64,000 bases of DNA from Corynebacterium falsenii (GTDB lineage Bacteria > Actinomycetota > Actinomycetes > Mycobacteriales > Mycobacteriaceae), in the NCBI GenBank assembly GCA_001054945.1, contig JVKJ01000002.1, positions 93,501 through 157,500 on the forward strand. Reading direction: 5' to 3'. Shown here one piece after another: positions 28,158-36,327 of the stretch (positions are counted from its first letter, which is position 1; every line of letters begins with the position of its first letter). The position numbers and the translations under genes were made by a program. The notes below the pieces were generated by a model. The model worked only from the letters and a program-made list of their open reading frames with translations. It ran no database searches and was not told the DNA's origin.

Positions 28158-28418
28158 CAACCCGGTGATGCTCGTCTTGTGTCCGGTCGTGATGAGGTGT
28201 GCGGGCGCTGCATATTGAAGCGTCCGGTGCGTGACCCGCTTGGTTAAGTCTTGGTCGAATTCGGGGGCCTTAGGGGCGGTTGATTGTGGAGTGAATGACG
28301 GCTTCTGTAAGTAACGGGGTCTCGGGGTTGAGCGACGGATTCACGGGCCTTCAAACCACGTGGTGGACATGGACGCCCAGCAGGTTGAAATGCCCGTTGG
28401 ATGAATTCTCAACTTACC
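28158..28418 (+). other. Non-coding filler before first Rhs remnant
   Basis: About 260 bases with stops in all frames and no feature I can recognise. It probably holds decayed sequence between two toxin cassettes. Confidence 0.4.
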
Positions 28419-28665
28419 GATGGTGAGTCGGGGTGGATATATAACCGGTTCCGATTTTATTCTCCGCGGTTGGGTGTGTATTCATCTCAGGATCCGCTGG
28501 GTCTGGCCGGTGGGGTGGGCACCTCACAGGGGTATGTGTTCCACCCGGGGTGTTAGGTAGACCCCCTCGGACTGCAGCACCACCGGGTGATGGATAAGAC
28601 TCTGCAGAAGCAGGTTGATCAGCTCACGTCCTAGCAGAAAGGCGAACTCGGAGAAAGAATCGCAA
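28419..28665 (+). repeat. Direct repeat, Rhs-core segment copy 1
   Basis: 247 bases nearly identical to 30472-30718, covering the Rhs core end and the first part of the toxin linker. It marks the boundaries of a 2.05-kb tandem duplication and is a ready substrate for homologous recombination. Confidence 0.85.
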
Positions 28666-29009
28666 AGCGTTATTTCGGTGAGTCATTTAACCCAGATGCG
28701 CCACGAAGCACGTATCAAAGCCTTGGGTTCAAAAATCGACTCGGTGGGCAACAAGGAAGCGTAAGTGACATAACACTTCATGATGACACCATCGTGGAGG
28801 CAAAATTTGTCAAGAATTTGGGTATGTCTCGTCAGCTCAGTGATGCGATCTGGCAGTCTAATCGCTATGGCGGTGGGCCGCTTGAGTTAGCGGTGGCACC
28901 GGGAACTAAGATCAGCGGGCCGCCTCAAAAGGAGATTAACGCGGGGAATGTTAATCTTACAAGAATGACCGAAACAGGCGTCAGCGACATGATAAAAGGA
29001 TTTATATGA
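28419..29009 (+). pseudogene. Rhs core end plus PD-(D/E)XK-type toxin tip, copy 1 (two nonsense codons)
   Basis: Reads in one frame from DGESGWIYNRFRFYSP through SSQDPLGLAGG and VDPLGL, the classical end of the Rhs core, into a toxin tip DITLHDDTIVEAKFVKNLGM (D...E.K nuclease core). TAG codons interrupt at 28554-28556 (TGG in copy 2) and 28632-28634 (CAG in copy 2). The tip itself is open from 28635. Its stop overlaps the next gene by four bases. There is no upstream Rhs body, so this is a displaced toxin tip rather than a functional Rhs protein. Confidence 0.75.
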
Positions 29010-29488
29010 TTTCAAATAGGGATATTCAAGATGGGCAGCGGGCGGTAAACAGGATTATTCGCGAGGCGGTCCCCGAATTCCCAATGGATGAAAACATCAG
29101 ACAATGGAGCCATTCAACGCGAAAGCTATCAAAAGAACAAAAGAAGAATGTCCGAAATCTTCTCTTGCCCCTTCTAAAACATCAGCCTTGGGATGGAATT
29201 GCTTACTACGCCGCCGGAGAACTTTACAGTATCGGATATAAAACATTAGAACTAGAGCCGATGATCAATCTTTTCATTGATCAGGAAGATACACCTGAAA
29301 GACGCGCAAGCGTACTCAGGGGAAAACTAGTAACCCTCATAGCCGCATGTGCTCGACCAAAGAACCTAGAAGTTTTGGTGGAGTTTTTCAAGATCGATAA
29401 GCCAGATTTTGAGATGGAGCAGGTGGCATTGTTCATGAAATGCTGGGAAAAAAATCTTTTAGCGATTCACAAGAGCTTAGGGCGCTAG
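29006..29488 (+). CDS. Immunity-like protein, family A copy 1
   Basis: 160 residues, family not recognised. Start ATG overlaps the toxin stop (ATGA), the classical toxin-immunity coupling. Core motif HQPWDGIAYYAAGELYSIG is shared with the other three immunity-like genes of the island; C-terminal truncation relative to copy 2 (185 residues). Mostly helical and charged with no signal peptide, so cytoplasmic. Much lower GC than surrounding housekeeping genes. Presumed to neutralise the adjacent nuclease tip (inference from position). Confidence 0.65.
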   Translation: MISNRDIQDGQRAVNRIIREAVPEFPMDENIRQWSHSTRKLSKEQKKNVRNLLLPLLKHQPWDGIAYYAAGELYSIGYKTLELEPMINLFIDQEDTPERRASVLRGKLVTLIAACARPKNLEVLVEFFKIDKPDFEMEQVALFMKCWEKNLLAIHKSLGR

Positions 29489-29615
29489 CGAAGCTACCGC
29501 GATATAAGTTCCGCTTTCCGTATGACCACTGGGTTAGATCCTCAGACTAAAACGATAAATTCCCCAAAGTATAATTCACCATGCCGTGGTAGTAAACGCC
29601 CAAGGAGTAGGTTTA

Positions 29616-30134
29616 GTGGAGATGGATATTAGCAAGGGCCGGGAAGAGGTTGTGGGGGTCGTTCGGCAGGTGGTGCCGGGCTTTTTGGAAGGGGATGCTT
29701 TCTATGATGAACGTCTGCCAGGGCGGGGCTTTTCGGCACAGGAGGTTGAACAAGTCCGTGAGAGTTTGTTGCCGTTGGTGGATCGTCGTCCGTGGGATGG
29801 GGCTTCGATGTATGCGGCTGGGATGTTGTACACCATGGGTGATCGGTCTTTGGATGTGGAGCCGATGATTGAAGCGTTGCGTGCGTACCCGGATGTGGAG
29901 TCGCCGATTGTGTTGGGTGATTTCGTCACGATGATTTCAGGGTGTGCGCGCCCGGATAATTACGGCACGGTTAATGAGTTCTTGAAGGCGTCCACCCCGG
30001 GCATTGAGGAGCAGCAATTCGAGATTTTCCGACTGTGTTATTCCAAACCGTCATTCAGACAGTTGGCGATGATTGATTGGGTGATGGACGACCCGCGGTA
30101 CAGTCATTTTGCTCCGCTGCGCCGGCGTAAGTAA
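29616..30134 (+). CDS. Immunity-like protein, family B copy 1
   Basis: 172 residues from GTG 29616, chosen because AAGGAG lies eight bases upstream. Motifs YDERLPGRGF and RRPWDGASMYAAGMLYTMG pair it with the broken gene at 31649-32194; the second motif is also shared with family A. No toxin tip lies directly upstream, so it looks like an orphan immunity gene retained after loss of its toxin, or a second protector for the same toxin. Function inferred only. Confidence 0.65.
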   Translation: MEMDISKGREEVVGVVRQVVPGFLEGDAFYDERLPGRGFSAQEVEQVRESLLPLVDRRPWDGASMYAAGMLYTMGDRSLDVEPMIEALRAYPDVESPIVLGDFVTMISGCARPDNYGTVNEFLKASTPGIEEQQFEIFRLCYSKPSFRQLAMIDWVMDDPRYSHFAPLRRRK

Positions 30135-30149
30135 TACGCCACCCACGAA

Positions 30150-30330
30150 TTAGCTGGGGTCACAGGGGGGTACAGAGGTAGAGATCAACACCCCACTTAA
30201 GGGCGCTTTGTAGGGGTAAGTGGTGCGCATACCAATCACGAGGTCAAGTTGAGGCAGATCGGCATTCGTGTTGGTGGTTGCGGAATAATTCTGCGCGTCA
30301 GGTTGCGCTACTGCCGTGGGACGGTAGGCG
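30150..30330 (-). pseudogene. Possible C-terminal remnant of an unrelated minus-strand gene
   Basis: An open minus-strand frame ends at 30150 with protein-like composition (for example NYSATTNTNADLPQLDLVIG). Its upstream part runs into the Rhs segment starting about 30370, so if real its 5' part has been replaced. Also carries a GGACGCCACC motif near 30331. Low confidence; no family recognised. Confidence 0.25.
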
Positions 30331-30339
30331 GTGGCGTCC
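30331..30339 (-). repeat. GGACGCCAC motif copy 10
   Basis: Edge of the second Rhs module, full 10-mer, AATTTG flank. Confidence 0.7.
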
Positions 30340-31062
30340 CAAATTCGTGGTGAAGCCTTCACTCTGACAGGTGACTGCATGGGGGGTCACCTCCACCTGG
30401 TCGATTTGTTTGGCCGCCGGGTGTGGGACGGGGATGTGTCGTGTCCGTTGTTGTTTGCTGGTCAGTATGTCGATGGTGAGTCGGGGTGGGTGTATAACCG
30501 GTTCCGGTTTTATTCTCCGCGGTTGGGTGTGTATTCATCTCAGGATCCGCTGGGTCTGGCCGGTGGGGTGGGCACCTCGCAGGGGTATGTGTTCCACCCG
30601 GGATGTTGGGTAGACCCCCTCGGACTCAAAGCACACCAGGTGATGGATAAGACTCTGCAGAAGCAGGTTGATCAGCTCACGTCCCAGCAGAAAGGCCAAC
30701 TCGGAGAAAGAATCGCGCAAAAGCTATTCCCGAACCAGTTTGACGAAGCAGATCCAAGAACTATATACACAAGCCAGAAATTTTTTAATAAGTCTGGAAG
30801 CCTGCAGGGCCGCATCAGTGACATCACACTATTTGATGGTACGATCGTCGAATCAAAATTCGTCAAGAAATTGGGAATGTCCCGGCAGTTGACAGATGCG
30901 ATTCATCAATCTATGACACACGGAGGTGGCCCGTTGGAACTCGTAGTCGCTCCAGGAACGAAGCTTTCTAAACCACTCCAAGCGCAAATTAAGGCAGGTA
31001 ACATTAATCTCCGCAGAGTGACTGAGAAACAAGTTGCAGATACTTTAGGAGAACTCTTTTGA
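30331..31062 (+). CDS. Rhs core end plus PD-(D/E)XK-type toxin tip, copy 2 (5'-truncated)
   Basis: Open for 243 codons. From about 30400 it reads LVDLFGRRVWDGDVSCPLLF and QYVDGESGWVYNRFRFYSP, the Rhs core signature, then QDPLGL and VDPLGL, and a toxin tip of about 140 residues with DITLFDGTIVESKFVKKLGM (candidate D and ExK catalytic residues) and GGGPLELVVAPGTKL. Clearly paralogous to copy 1. There is no convincing ribosome site and no secretion or Rhs barrel region, so it is probably a silent cassette that could recombine onto a full-length Rhs gene elsewhere. Lower GC than its surroundings. Confidence 0.75.
   Translation: MASQIRGEAFTLTGDCMGGHLHLVDLFGRRVWDGDVSCPLLFAGQYVDGESGWVYNRFRFYSPRLGVYSSQDPLGLAGGVGTSQGYVFHPGCWVDPLGLKAHQVMDKTLQKQVDQLTSQQKGQLGERIAQKLFPNQFDEADPRTIYTSQKFFNKSGSLQGRISDITLFDGTIVESKFVKKLGMSRQLTDAIHQSMTHGGGPLELVVAPGTKLSKPLQAQIKAGNINLRRVTEKQVADTLGELF
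30472..30718 (+). repeat. Direct repeat, Rhs-core segment copy 2
   Basis: Intact partner of 28419-28665; here the two nonsense positions of copy 1 read TGG and CAG. Confidence 0.85.
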
Positions 31063-31616
31063 TCACAAAGCAAGGCCTAATAGACGGACAGGGGGCTGTA
31101 AATACGTTAATAAGGGACGTAATTTCAAATTATCCCTTAAACGTCAATTATCGAAATTGGAAAAAGACAAATAGGAATCTCAATAAGGCGGAGAAAAGTC
31201 GAATAAAAGCGCTCCTAATTCCTTTGCTCGACGTTCACCCCTGGGATGGAGTTGCCTATTATGCCGCTGGTGAGCTATATGCAATGGGTGTTCGAACCCT
31301 AGACATTGGTCCAATGATTGAGGCCTACCAAAATCAACTCGATCAGGAAGACTTAAGTGCAAGACTTGTACGCGGAAAACTCGCTACCTGGATTTCTGCA
31401 AATGCGAGACCAAAAAATTTCGATTTGTTGAATGAATTTTTCACGCTCGACAAAAAGGAATACACTCAAGACCAAAGAACCGTATTTTCACTTTGCTGGA
31501 AAAAGAAGTCTTTCCGAGATTCACCAGAATTCAATTGGATGAAAGGCGTACAAAAATACCGATCTTGCTTGGCGCCAGGAATTATTGAACAAAAAGAAAA
31601 ACCAGATTGTCAATAA
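31059..31616 (+). CDS. Immunity-like protein, family A copy 2
   Basis: 185 residues, paralogue of the gene at 29006. The toxin stop overlaps a TTG that aligns with the ATG of copy 1, so TTG 31059 is the probable start, a weak codon. Motif VHPWDGVAYYAAGELYAMG and ARPKNFDLLNEFF match copy 1. AT-rich. Presumed immunity to the copy 2 nuclease tip. The longer C-terminus relative to copy 1 shows that copy 1 has lost its end. Confidence 0.65.
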   Translation: MITKQGLIDGQGAVNTLIRDVISNYPLNVNYRNWKKTNRNLNKAEKSRIKALLIPLLDVHPWDGVAYYAAGELYAMGVRTLDIGPMIEAYQNQLDQEDLSARLVRGKLATWISANARPKNFDLLNEFFTLDKKEYTQDQRTVFSLCWKKKSFRDSPEFNWMKGVQKYRSCLAPGIIEQKEKPDCQ

Positions 31617-31648
31617 AGTGACGTTACGCCCATCAGGAAGACCAAACA

Positions 31649-32194
31649 ATGCACTTACCGCGAACTTGCCGAAAGGGATCAATTAATGATTATCTTAGAA
31701 TCTTCCCTTCCAGACAAAATGCGGTTATCCACTTGGTGTGTGAAATAGTCCCGGATTTTCTAAGGAGAAACTGCTATTATGACTCACGTCTGCCAGGACG
31801 GAATTTTAACCAATTCGAGGCTGATCAATTACAAAAACGTCTTCGCCCCCTTCTTGATATTCACCCATGGAACGAAGGGCAATTATACGCCGCTGGCATT
31901 CTATATACAATGGGAAACCATAATCTAGATATCACCCACTCGTTAACGCTCTAATTTCTTACCCCCGCTTATCGAACTGACTTAGCTCTAGAGGATTTCG
32001 CTACAATGATCTCCGACTGCGCCATAGATGATCAGTTCACACCTTTAAATAAATTTTTCGAGCTTCAAGACCCAGCTATTATCGAAACACAGAAACAAGT
32101 TCTTTCACTATGTCAGAAGCACTCTTCTTTTCGAAGAAGTGGTTTGTTTGATTGGATGAAAACTGACGATCGCTATTCAAATCATTTTTCGTGA
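31649..32194 (+). pseudogene. Immunity-like protein, family B copy 2, nonsense-interrupted
   Basis: One frame carries DFLRRNCYYDSRLPGRNF, DIHPWNEGQLYAAGILYTMG, then TAA at 31952-31954, and resumes in the same frame as FLTPAYRTDLALEDFATMIS through DWMKTDDRYSNHFS. Aligned with the intact copy at 29616 the TAA is the only interruption. The initiation region is also poor. Its place after family A copy 2 repeats the gene order of the first module. Confidence 0.7.
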
Positions 32195-32345
32195 CCCCCG
32201 TAGGAAGATCAGCACCTTCAGGCCCGCGGTTGACAAGGTTGAAACTGCAGGTTCCCGATGACTTCATTCTCTACGGCCAACTTCAAATCATGTTGCCAAA
32301 GGCCAGCGACATAGAGACCATCCCGCCGGCCTCAGCGCTTCCCTC

Positions 32346-35300
32346 TCAGGAAAGCCCCTGGACGATATCAGCCAAGTCATCCTGCCTCCGGTGGCGCAAG
32401 ACTGCCACCGAACGCCTCCGCGCAGCACCCGGCTTCAGCCCCAGCGCCTCATTGATTGGTTCCAGAAGCACCTCAACTGCTTCCGAATCACCCCCAGCAC
32501 TGTGTTCGCCCACCTCAAGCGAACCGGTCCCCCGTGAGATTCCCAAGGCGTTGTAGACCCGCGCCAATCCCTCCTCCGTGCGAATCTCCGGCGCGCGAGT
32601 CACATCAAACAATCCATCGTCCCCGAACCGCAGGTATACCCGCTCCCCCTCCTCAACGTTCAGGTCATCCAGGAATCGCTTGATCGTCGATACCTGCACC
32701 TGCCGCAATCGATTCATCCGCACCATCTGCTCACCCAACCGCGACCGCAGCGCCACTGCGGTATTCGGCTTCAGCCCATAATGCGTTCCCAGTCCCGTCC
32801 CCACCGCGAACCCACTCCCCCGCAGGTGGTCCGCGGTCACCGTGAGCAATAGATTCCATTGGCCATCGCGCCACACCATGTCCCGGGTCTCCTCGATGGA
32901 CCGCGGCGATTCCTGGGCCCATTCTTCAACACGCCGGATCACCATGCCATCGACCACCTGATACTCCGCTCCCCCGGCGTACATCCGAATAGAAGATTCG
33001 GAAACCTCCAGCCGCTCAGCCTCCCCAAGCAGCGACGACAGCGCCACAGCCTGCACCGGCACCACCTCGTCACCCTGCGGGAACTCCACAGTCTCCTCGC
33101 TGGCATCAATGCGGTTTCCAATCCAATCCGAAATGGTGCGAAATTCCTCCATCCCCCAGCTCTCCAGCGCCCACTTCCCCTGGCTGACCTTCACCATCCG
33201 CGGATCCGTAGAGAACTGATTGCTGATGGACCGCTTATTGCCTCCGCCCAGCAGCTCCATGATCTCTTCGACAGTCATCGGTGCTCCTGTCACCGCCAAC
33301 ACGGACACCGCGCGATCTTGGTGGCTAGAGACCTGCGTAAGCACGTGCTCCCCCACGACCCGCCGCCGGGCTTCACTATCTCGTTCGATGTATTCCTCCA
33401 GCAGATCTCGATCAATCCCCAGGTCAGCAGCCACACCCTGCACCGCTGCCACGCCGTATTCATCCACTCTCTCACCGAGCACCCGCGTAAGCCGCTGCGG
33501 AAATTCCGGACTCATCGCCCATCCGTCGCGCACCTTCCACTTCCCGCTCAGCTCGGCAAAAACATCGTTGAAGCTGCGCTCGAAGCCCTTCGGTTTCGCC
33601 ACCAGCGCCGGCAATGCCTCCTGAATCTCGCTCACTCGCACGATGGGCTCCACCCGTGCCGCCACCGCACTGACCACAACATCAAACAGGCCCCTGTCCC
33701 GATCAAAACTCTCTCGCAGACCAACCTCCAACTGCCGAATGCGCTCACGCGTCACGTCGAACTGCGCCCCAAGCTCGTCCAGAGACGCGTCGCCAAGCCA
33801 CCGTTTGTGCAGGATCGCGATCTTCCTGGCGTCCCCACCTGCGCTGACCACCAACTGGGCGACGGCCCTCGCGAACAGGAACTCCACGGGATCCTGCTGG
33901 TCCAAGAGAGCCATCAGCCCCGTGGTGCGCTCAGCGATCTCCGCGGGGGCGTCTCCGCGACTCTCACGCGCCCCGCTCAGCTGCACCCATCCCTCGTGGA
34001 TCAGTAGCTCCTCACCAGGGATGAGATCGTCACCCTCCGTCGCGACCGAGGAAGCAGAGACCTCTTCCGCATAGATCACTTCCGAAAGTCCCATCGCGAC
34101 CTGATCCCCCGGCGCGACCGCCAGGTCAATGTCCGAATCCAGCGCAGCCAGCACCACCCGCTCCACCAGGGCGGACACCTTGAGCTCGCCGACTCCCTGC
34201 AGGTCTCGGAGATTGTCTACGGTCGCCAACAGAGGCTGCGGGTGGAGGGCCAACCACCGCCGATCCACCCTCATTCCACTGTTGAGGTCCACATCGTTGT
34301 CCATGCGCAGCGCCGGGGATAGTTCCAGCAAAGGCACACTCGCATGCTGTTCAATCCAGCGCTTCGCCACGTCCATCGGTGTTTCTGGGCGCACCGCAGC
34401 ATCACCCAGCCAGGGGAAGTAACGGTCGAAATCGCTCACCGCCTCCCCGCTCAGGGACGCCATCGTGGTCTCCGCAGAACGGGAGTGTTCACTTTCTTGC
34501 GGGTCAGTGGTCAGGGAATGGATCAGTTGAGCAAAGAACTTCTCCCCCACAATCGGCACTCCACAACTCCGTGCCTTCCGCGCCTTCCCGCTCTGAGAAT
34601 CCGGATTTGCTGCGACAAGGACCTTGGACTTCTTCGTCACTCCTCCCACGTCGAGCCCCACGGCACGCGCTCGCTTCTCCCACTCCTCACGGGACAAGTC
34701 CAGCTGACCTGTGAAGGTCACCCGGTCCCCCGGCGCCAGCTTCATCCGCTCATCCACGTCTCCGCGCTGGGGGTTCGAAAGTAAGGACGCCACAAAGTCC
34801 TCCTCCACCCCCAACTGCTGGCCCACAGTCATCAGGGTGGCACGCTCATCATCGGTGATGATTCCATCCAGCCACGCTTCGATGGCGAGCTGCCGAACGA
34901 ACTCTTCGTGGATAAGCAGCACGTCCTCGCGGCTGAGGCCGTCTTCCAACGCGCGCTGTTCTAGCTGCCTGATCTCGGTGGCGACCAGCACCTTGTCAGC
35001 AAGCGCCGTCCGCAATTCGGCGCGATAACGCTCCACATTCCTCTCGCCCGAAACCGGCAGACTGTCGGCAAGGTGCGAGAGCCAGGCACCGGGCTCCTGC
35101 TTTTCGGTGATTGCGCGTGGCCGCGGCATGGCAGGCCGGCGGTCCGGATACTTGGCTTGCGGAAGGTCGAGGCGGGCACTGGGGATAGTGGGGGCGGCGT
35201 CCACATCAAAAAGGAACGCGAACAGCTCAGCCGTGGCCTGTGCGTCCGCGAGTGCGGTGTGCGGGCGGTCATTGTTGAGACCGACCGTGTGCAGAGCATG

Positions 35301-35705
35301 GGCCAGGTTCGTCTTCTGGCCGGGGAACGCTCGACCGAACAGCCTCATCGTGTCCTGGACCCACGCGCCATAGGCGGGGAACTTCACCCCGAGCCGATCG
35401 AATTCGCGACTAAGAAAGCGCACCTCAAAATTGGCGTTGTGCGCAACTAGCACGCGTCCATGCAGGAGATCGGCAAGCTCCGAGGCAACTGACCCGAAAT
35501 ACGGCGCATCCACCAGGTCGGACGCGGAAAGATGGTGAACGAAGGTGTTGGGGATATCGCGATTGGGCTGGATGAGCGTTTCCCACGTGCGCTCGACATT
35601 GCGCTTGCTATCGAGGAGCACCACTCCAACTTCGATGATGCGGTCGGAAGGGCCAAAGCCGGTGGTTTCCAGGTCGATGACGGCGTAAGCGGGAGGGGTT
35701 TGCAT
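32346..35705 (-). CDS. DEDDh exonuclease - BRCT - sigma-r4-like HTH multidomain protein
   Basis: 1119 residues from ATG 35705 (GAGG 12 bases upstream). Residues 5-170 form a DnaQ-like 3'-5' exonuclease: D11/E13 (IDLETTG), HNANFE at 89-94 and H149/D154. Residues 225-310 resemble a helical TerB-like segment. A BRCT domain lies at about 323-400. A helix-hairpin-helix-like patch (LRDLQGVGELKV) lies at 499-510. A sigma-region-4-like HTH, VTRERIRQLE, is at 651-660, followed by winged-helix-like segments to the end. Probably a DNA repair or processing nuclease. Position two of the exonuclease tetrad is Glu94 rather than the usual Asp. Divergent from a small hypothetical gene. Confidence 0.75.
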   Translation of the reverse strand: MQTPPAYAVIDLETTGFGPSDRIIEVGVVLLDSKRNVERTWETLIQPNRDIPNTFVHHLSASDLVDAPYFGSVASELADLLHGRVLVAHNANFEVRFLSREFDRLGVKFPAYGAWVQDTMRLFGRAFPGQKTNLAHALHTVGLNNDRPHTALADAQATAELFAFLFDVDAAPTIPSARLDLPQAKYPDRRPAMPRPRAITEKQEPGAWLSHLADSLPVSGERNVERYRAELRTALADKVLVATEIRQLEQRALEDGLSREDVLLIHEEFVRQLAIEAWLDGIITDDERATLMTVGQQLGVEEDFVASLLSNPQRGDVDERMKLAPGDRVTFTGQLDLSREEWEKRARAVGLDVGGVTKKSKVLVAANPDSQSGKARKARSCGVPIVGEKFFAQLIHSLTTDPQESEHSRSAETTMASLSGEAVSDFDRYFPWLGDAAVRPETPMDVAKRWIEQHASVPLLELSPALRMDNDVDLNSGMRVDRRWLALHPQPLLATVDNLRDLQGVGELKVSALVERVVLAALDSDIDLAVAPGDQVAMGLSEVIYAEEVSASSVATEGDDLIPGEELLIHEGWVQLSGARESRGDAPAEIAERTTGLMALLDQQDPVEFLFARAVAQLVVSAGGDARKIAILHKRWLGDASLDELGAQFDVTRERIRQLEVGLRESFDRDRGLFDVVVSAVAARVEPIVRVSEIQEALPALVAKPKGFERSFNDVFAELSGKWKVRDGWAMSPEFPQRLTRVLGERVDEYGVAAVQGVAADLGIDRDLLEEYIERDSEARRRVVGEHVLTQVSSHQDRAVSVLAVTGAPMTVEEIMELLGGGNKRSISNQFSTDPRMVKVSQGKWALESWGMEEFRTISDWIGNRIDASEETVEFPQGDEVVPVQAVALSSLLGEAERLEVSESSIRMYAGGAEYQVVDGMVIRRVEEWAQESPRSIEETRDMVWRDGQWNLLLTVTADHLRGSGFAVGTGLGTHYGLKPNTAVALRSRLGEQMVRMNRLRQVQVSTIKRFLDDLNVEEGERVYLRFGDDGLFDVTRAPEIRTEEGLARVYNALGISRGTGSLEVGEHSAGGDSEAVEVLLEPINEALGLKPGAARRRSVAVLRHRRQDDLADIVQGLS
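34785..34793 (+). repeat. GGACGCCAC motif copy 11
   Basis: Between TerB-like and BRCT regions of the exonuclease gene (Val-Ala-Ser). Confidence 0.7.
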
Positions 35706-35847
35706 GTGTGAGTGACCTCGGTGATCGTGGCTGTGCATCGTTGAGCAGTAGCGGCTGCAGCGATGGCCAGCCGGTGAGTGTTGGCGCGTGTTATACGTAT
35801 GTTCGCACACGCAGTGAACAGACCCGGTGTGAAAAGAGGAGCGACTG

Positions 35848-36237
35848 ATGGAACAAGAGCAAACCCACCCAGCTACCAGTGCAAAAACTGATCGAGGCAT
35901 TGTTGTAGGGCCCATGAGCCGGGAGTCGACTGGGCCCGAAGTATCGCCGGTGGGCAAGGAGGACCTTCAAACCGCTGTCGATGCATTGACCGATTCCACG
36001 TGGCTGCAGGTCGGAGATGTCTATGACGATCCTCAGAGCCTGGGCGTCACGTGCTGGGTGTATGTGGACGACGAAGGGTACCTGCTGAGCGTAGAGGGCG
36101 CCGATAGTTGCTCTTTTGTCATCAGAGACCGAGACTCGGTGGTAGAGGCGCTGAACGCTTTCGTCCGGGCAGACCCGGCCTTTTGGGATTACCGGAACCA
36201 GGCCGTGGTTGTGAGGCATCATCCCGGAGATTGCTAG
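35848..36237 (+). CDS. Small acidic hypothetical protein
   Basis: 129 residues, start ATG 35848 with GAGGAG seven bases upstream. Acidic, cytoplasmic, single domain (about 35-125) containing WLQVGDVYDDPQSLGVTCWV and FVIRDRDSVVEALNAF. I do not recognise the family. It is divergently transcribed from the multidomain exonuclease with a 142-base shared promoter region. Confidence 0.65.
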   Translation: MEQEQTHPATSAKTDRGIVVGPMSRESTGPEVSPVGKEDLQTAVDALTDSTWLQVGDVYDDPQSLGVTCWVYVDDEGYLLSVEGADSCSFVIRDRDSVVEALNAFVRADPAFWDYRNQAVVVRHHPGDC

Positions 36238-36327
36238 GCGCGTTCGTCACCCCGCATTGGGTGAGCAATAACCTCGCATTAAGGCTTTACCAAGCAAAGC
36301 TACAGCGAGTGCTATAGATTAACCGCT

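Noticed and set aside
28419..30718. Insertion sequence or phage as source of the repeated segment
   Set aside because: No transposase, integrase or terminal inverted repeats; the repeat is coding Rhs core.
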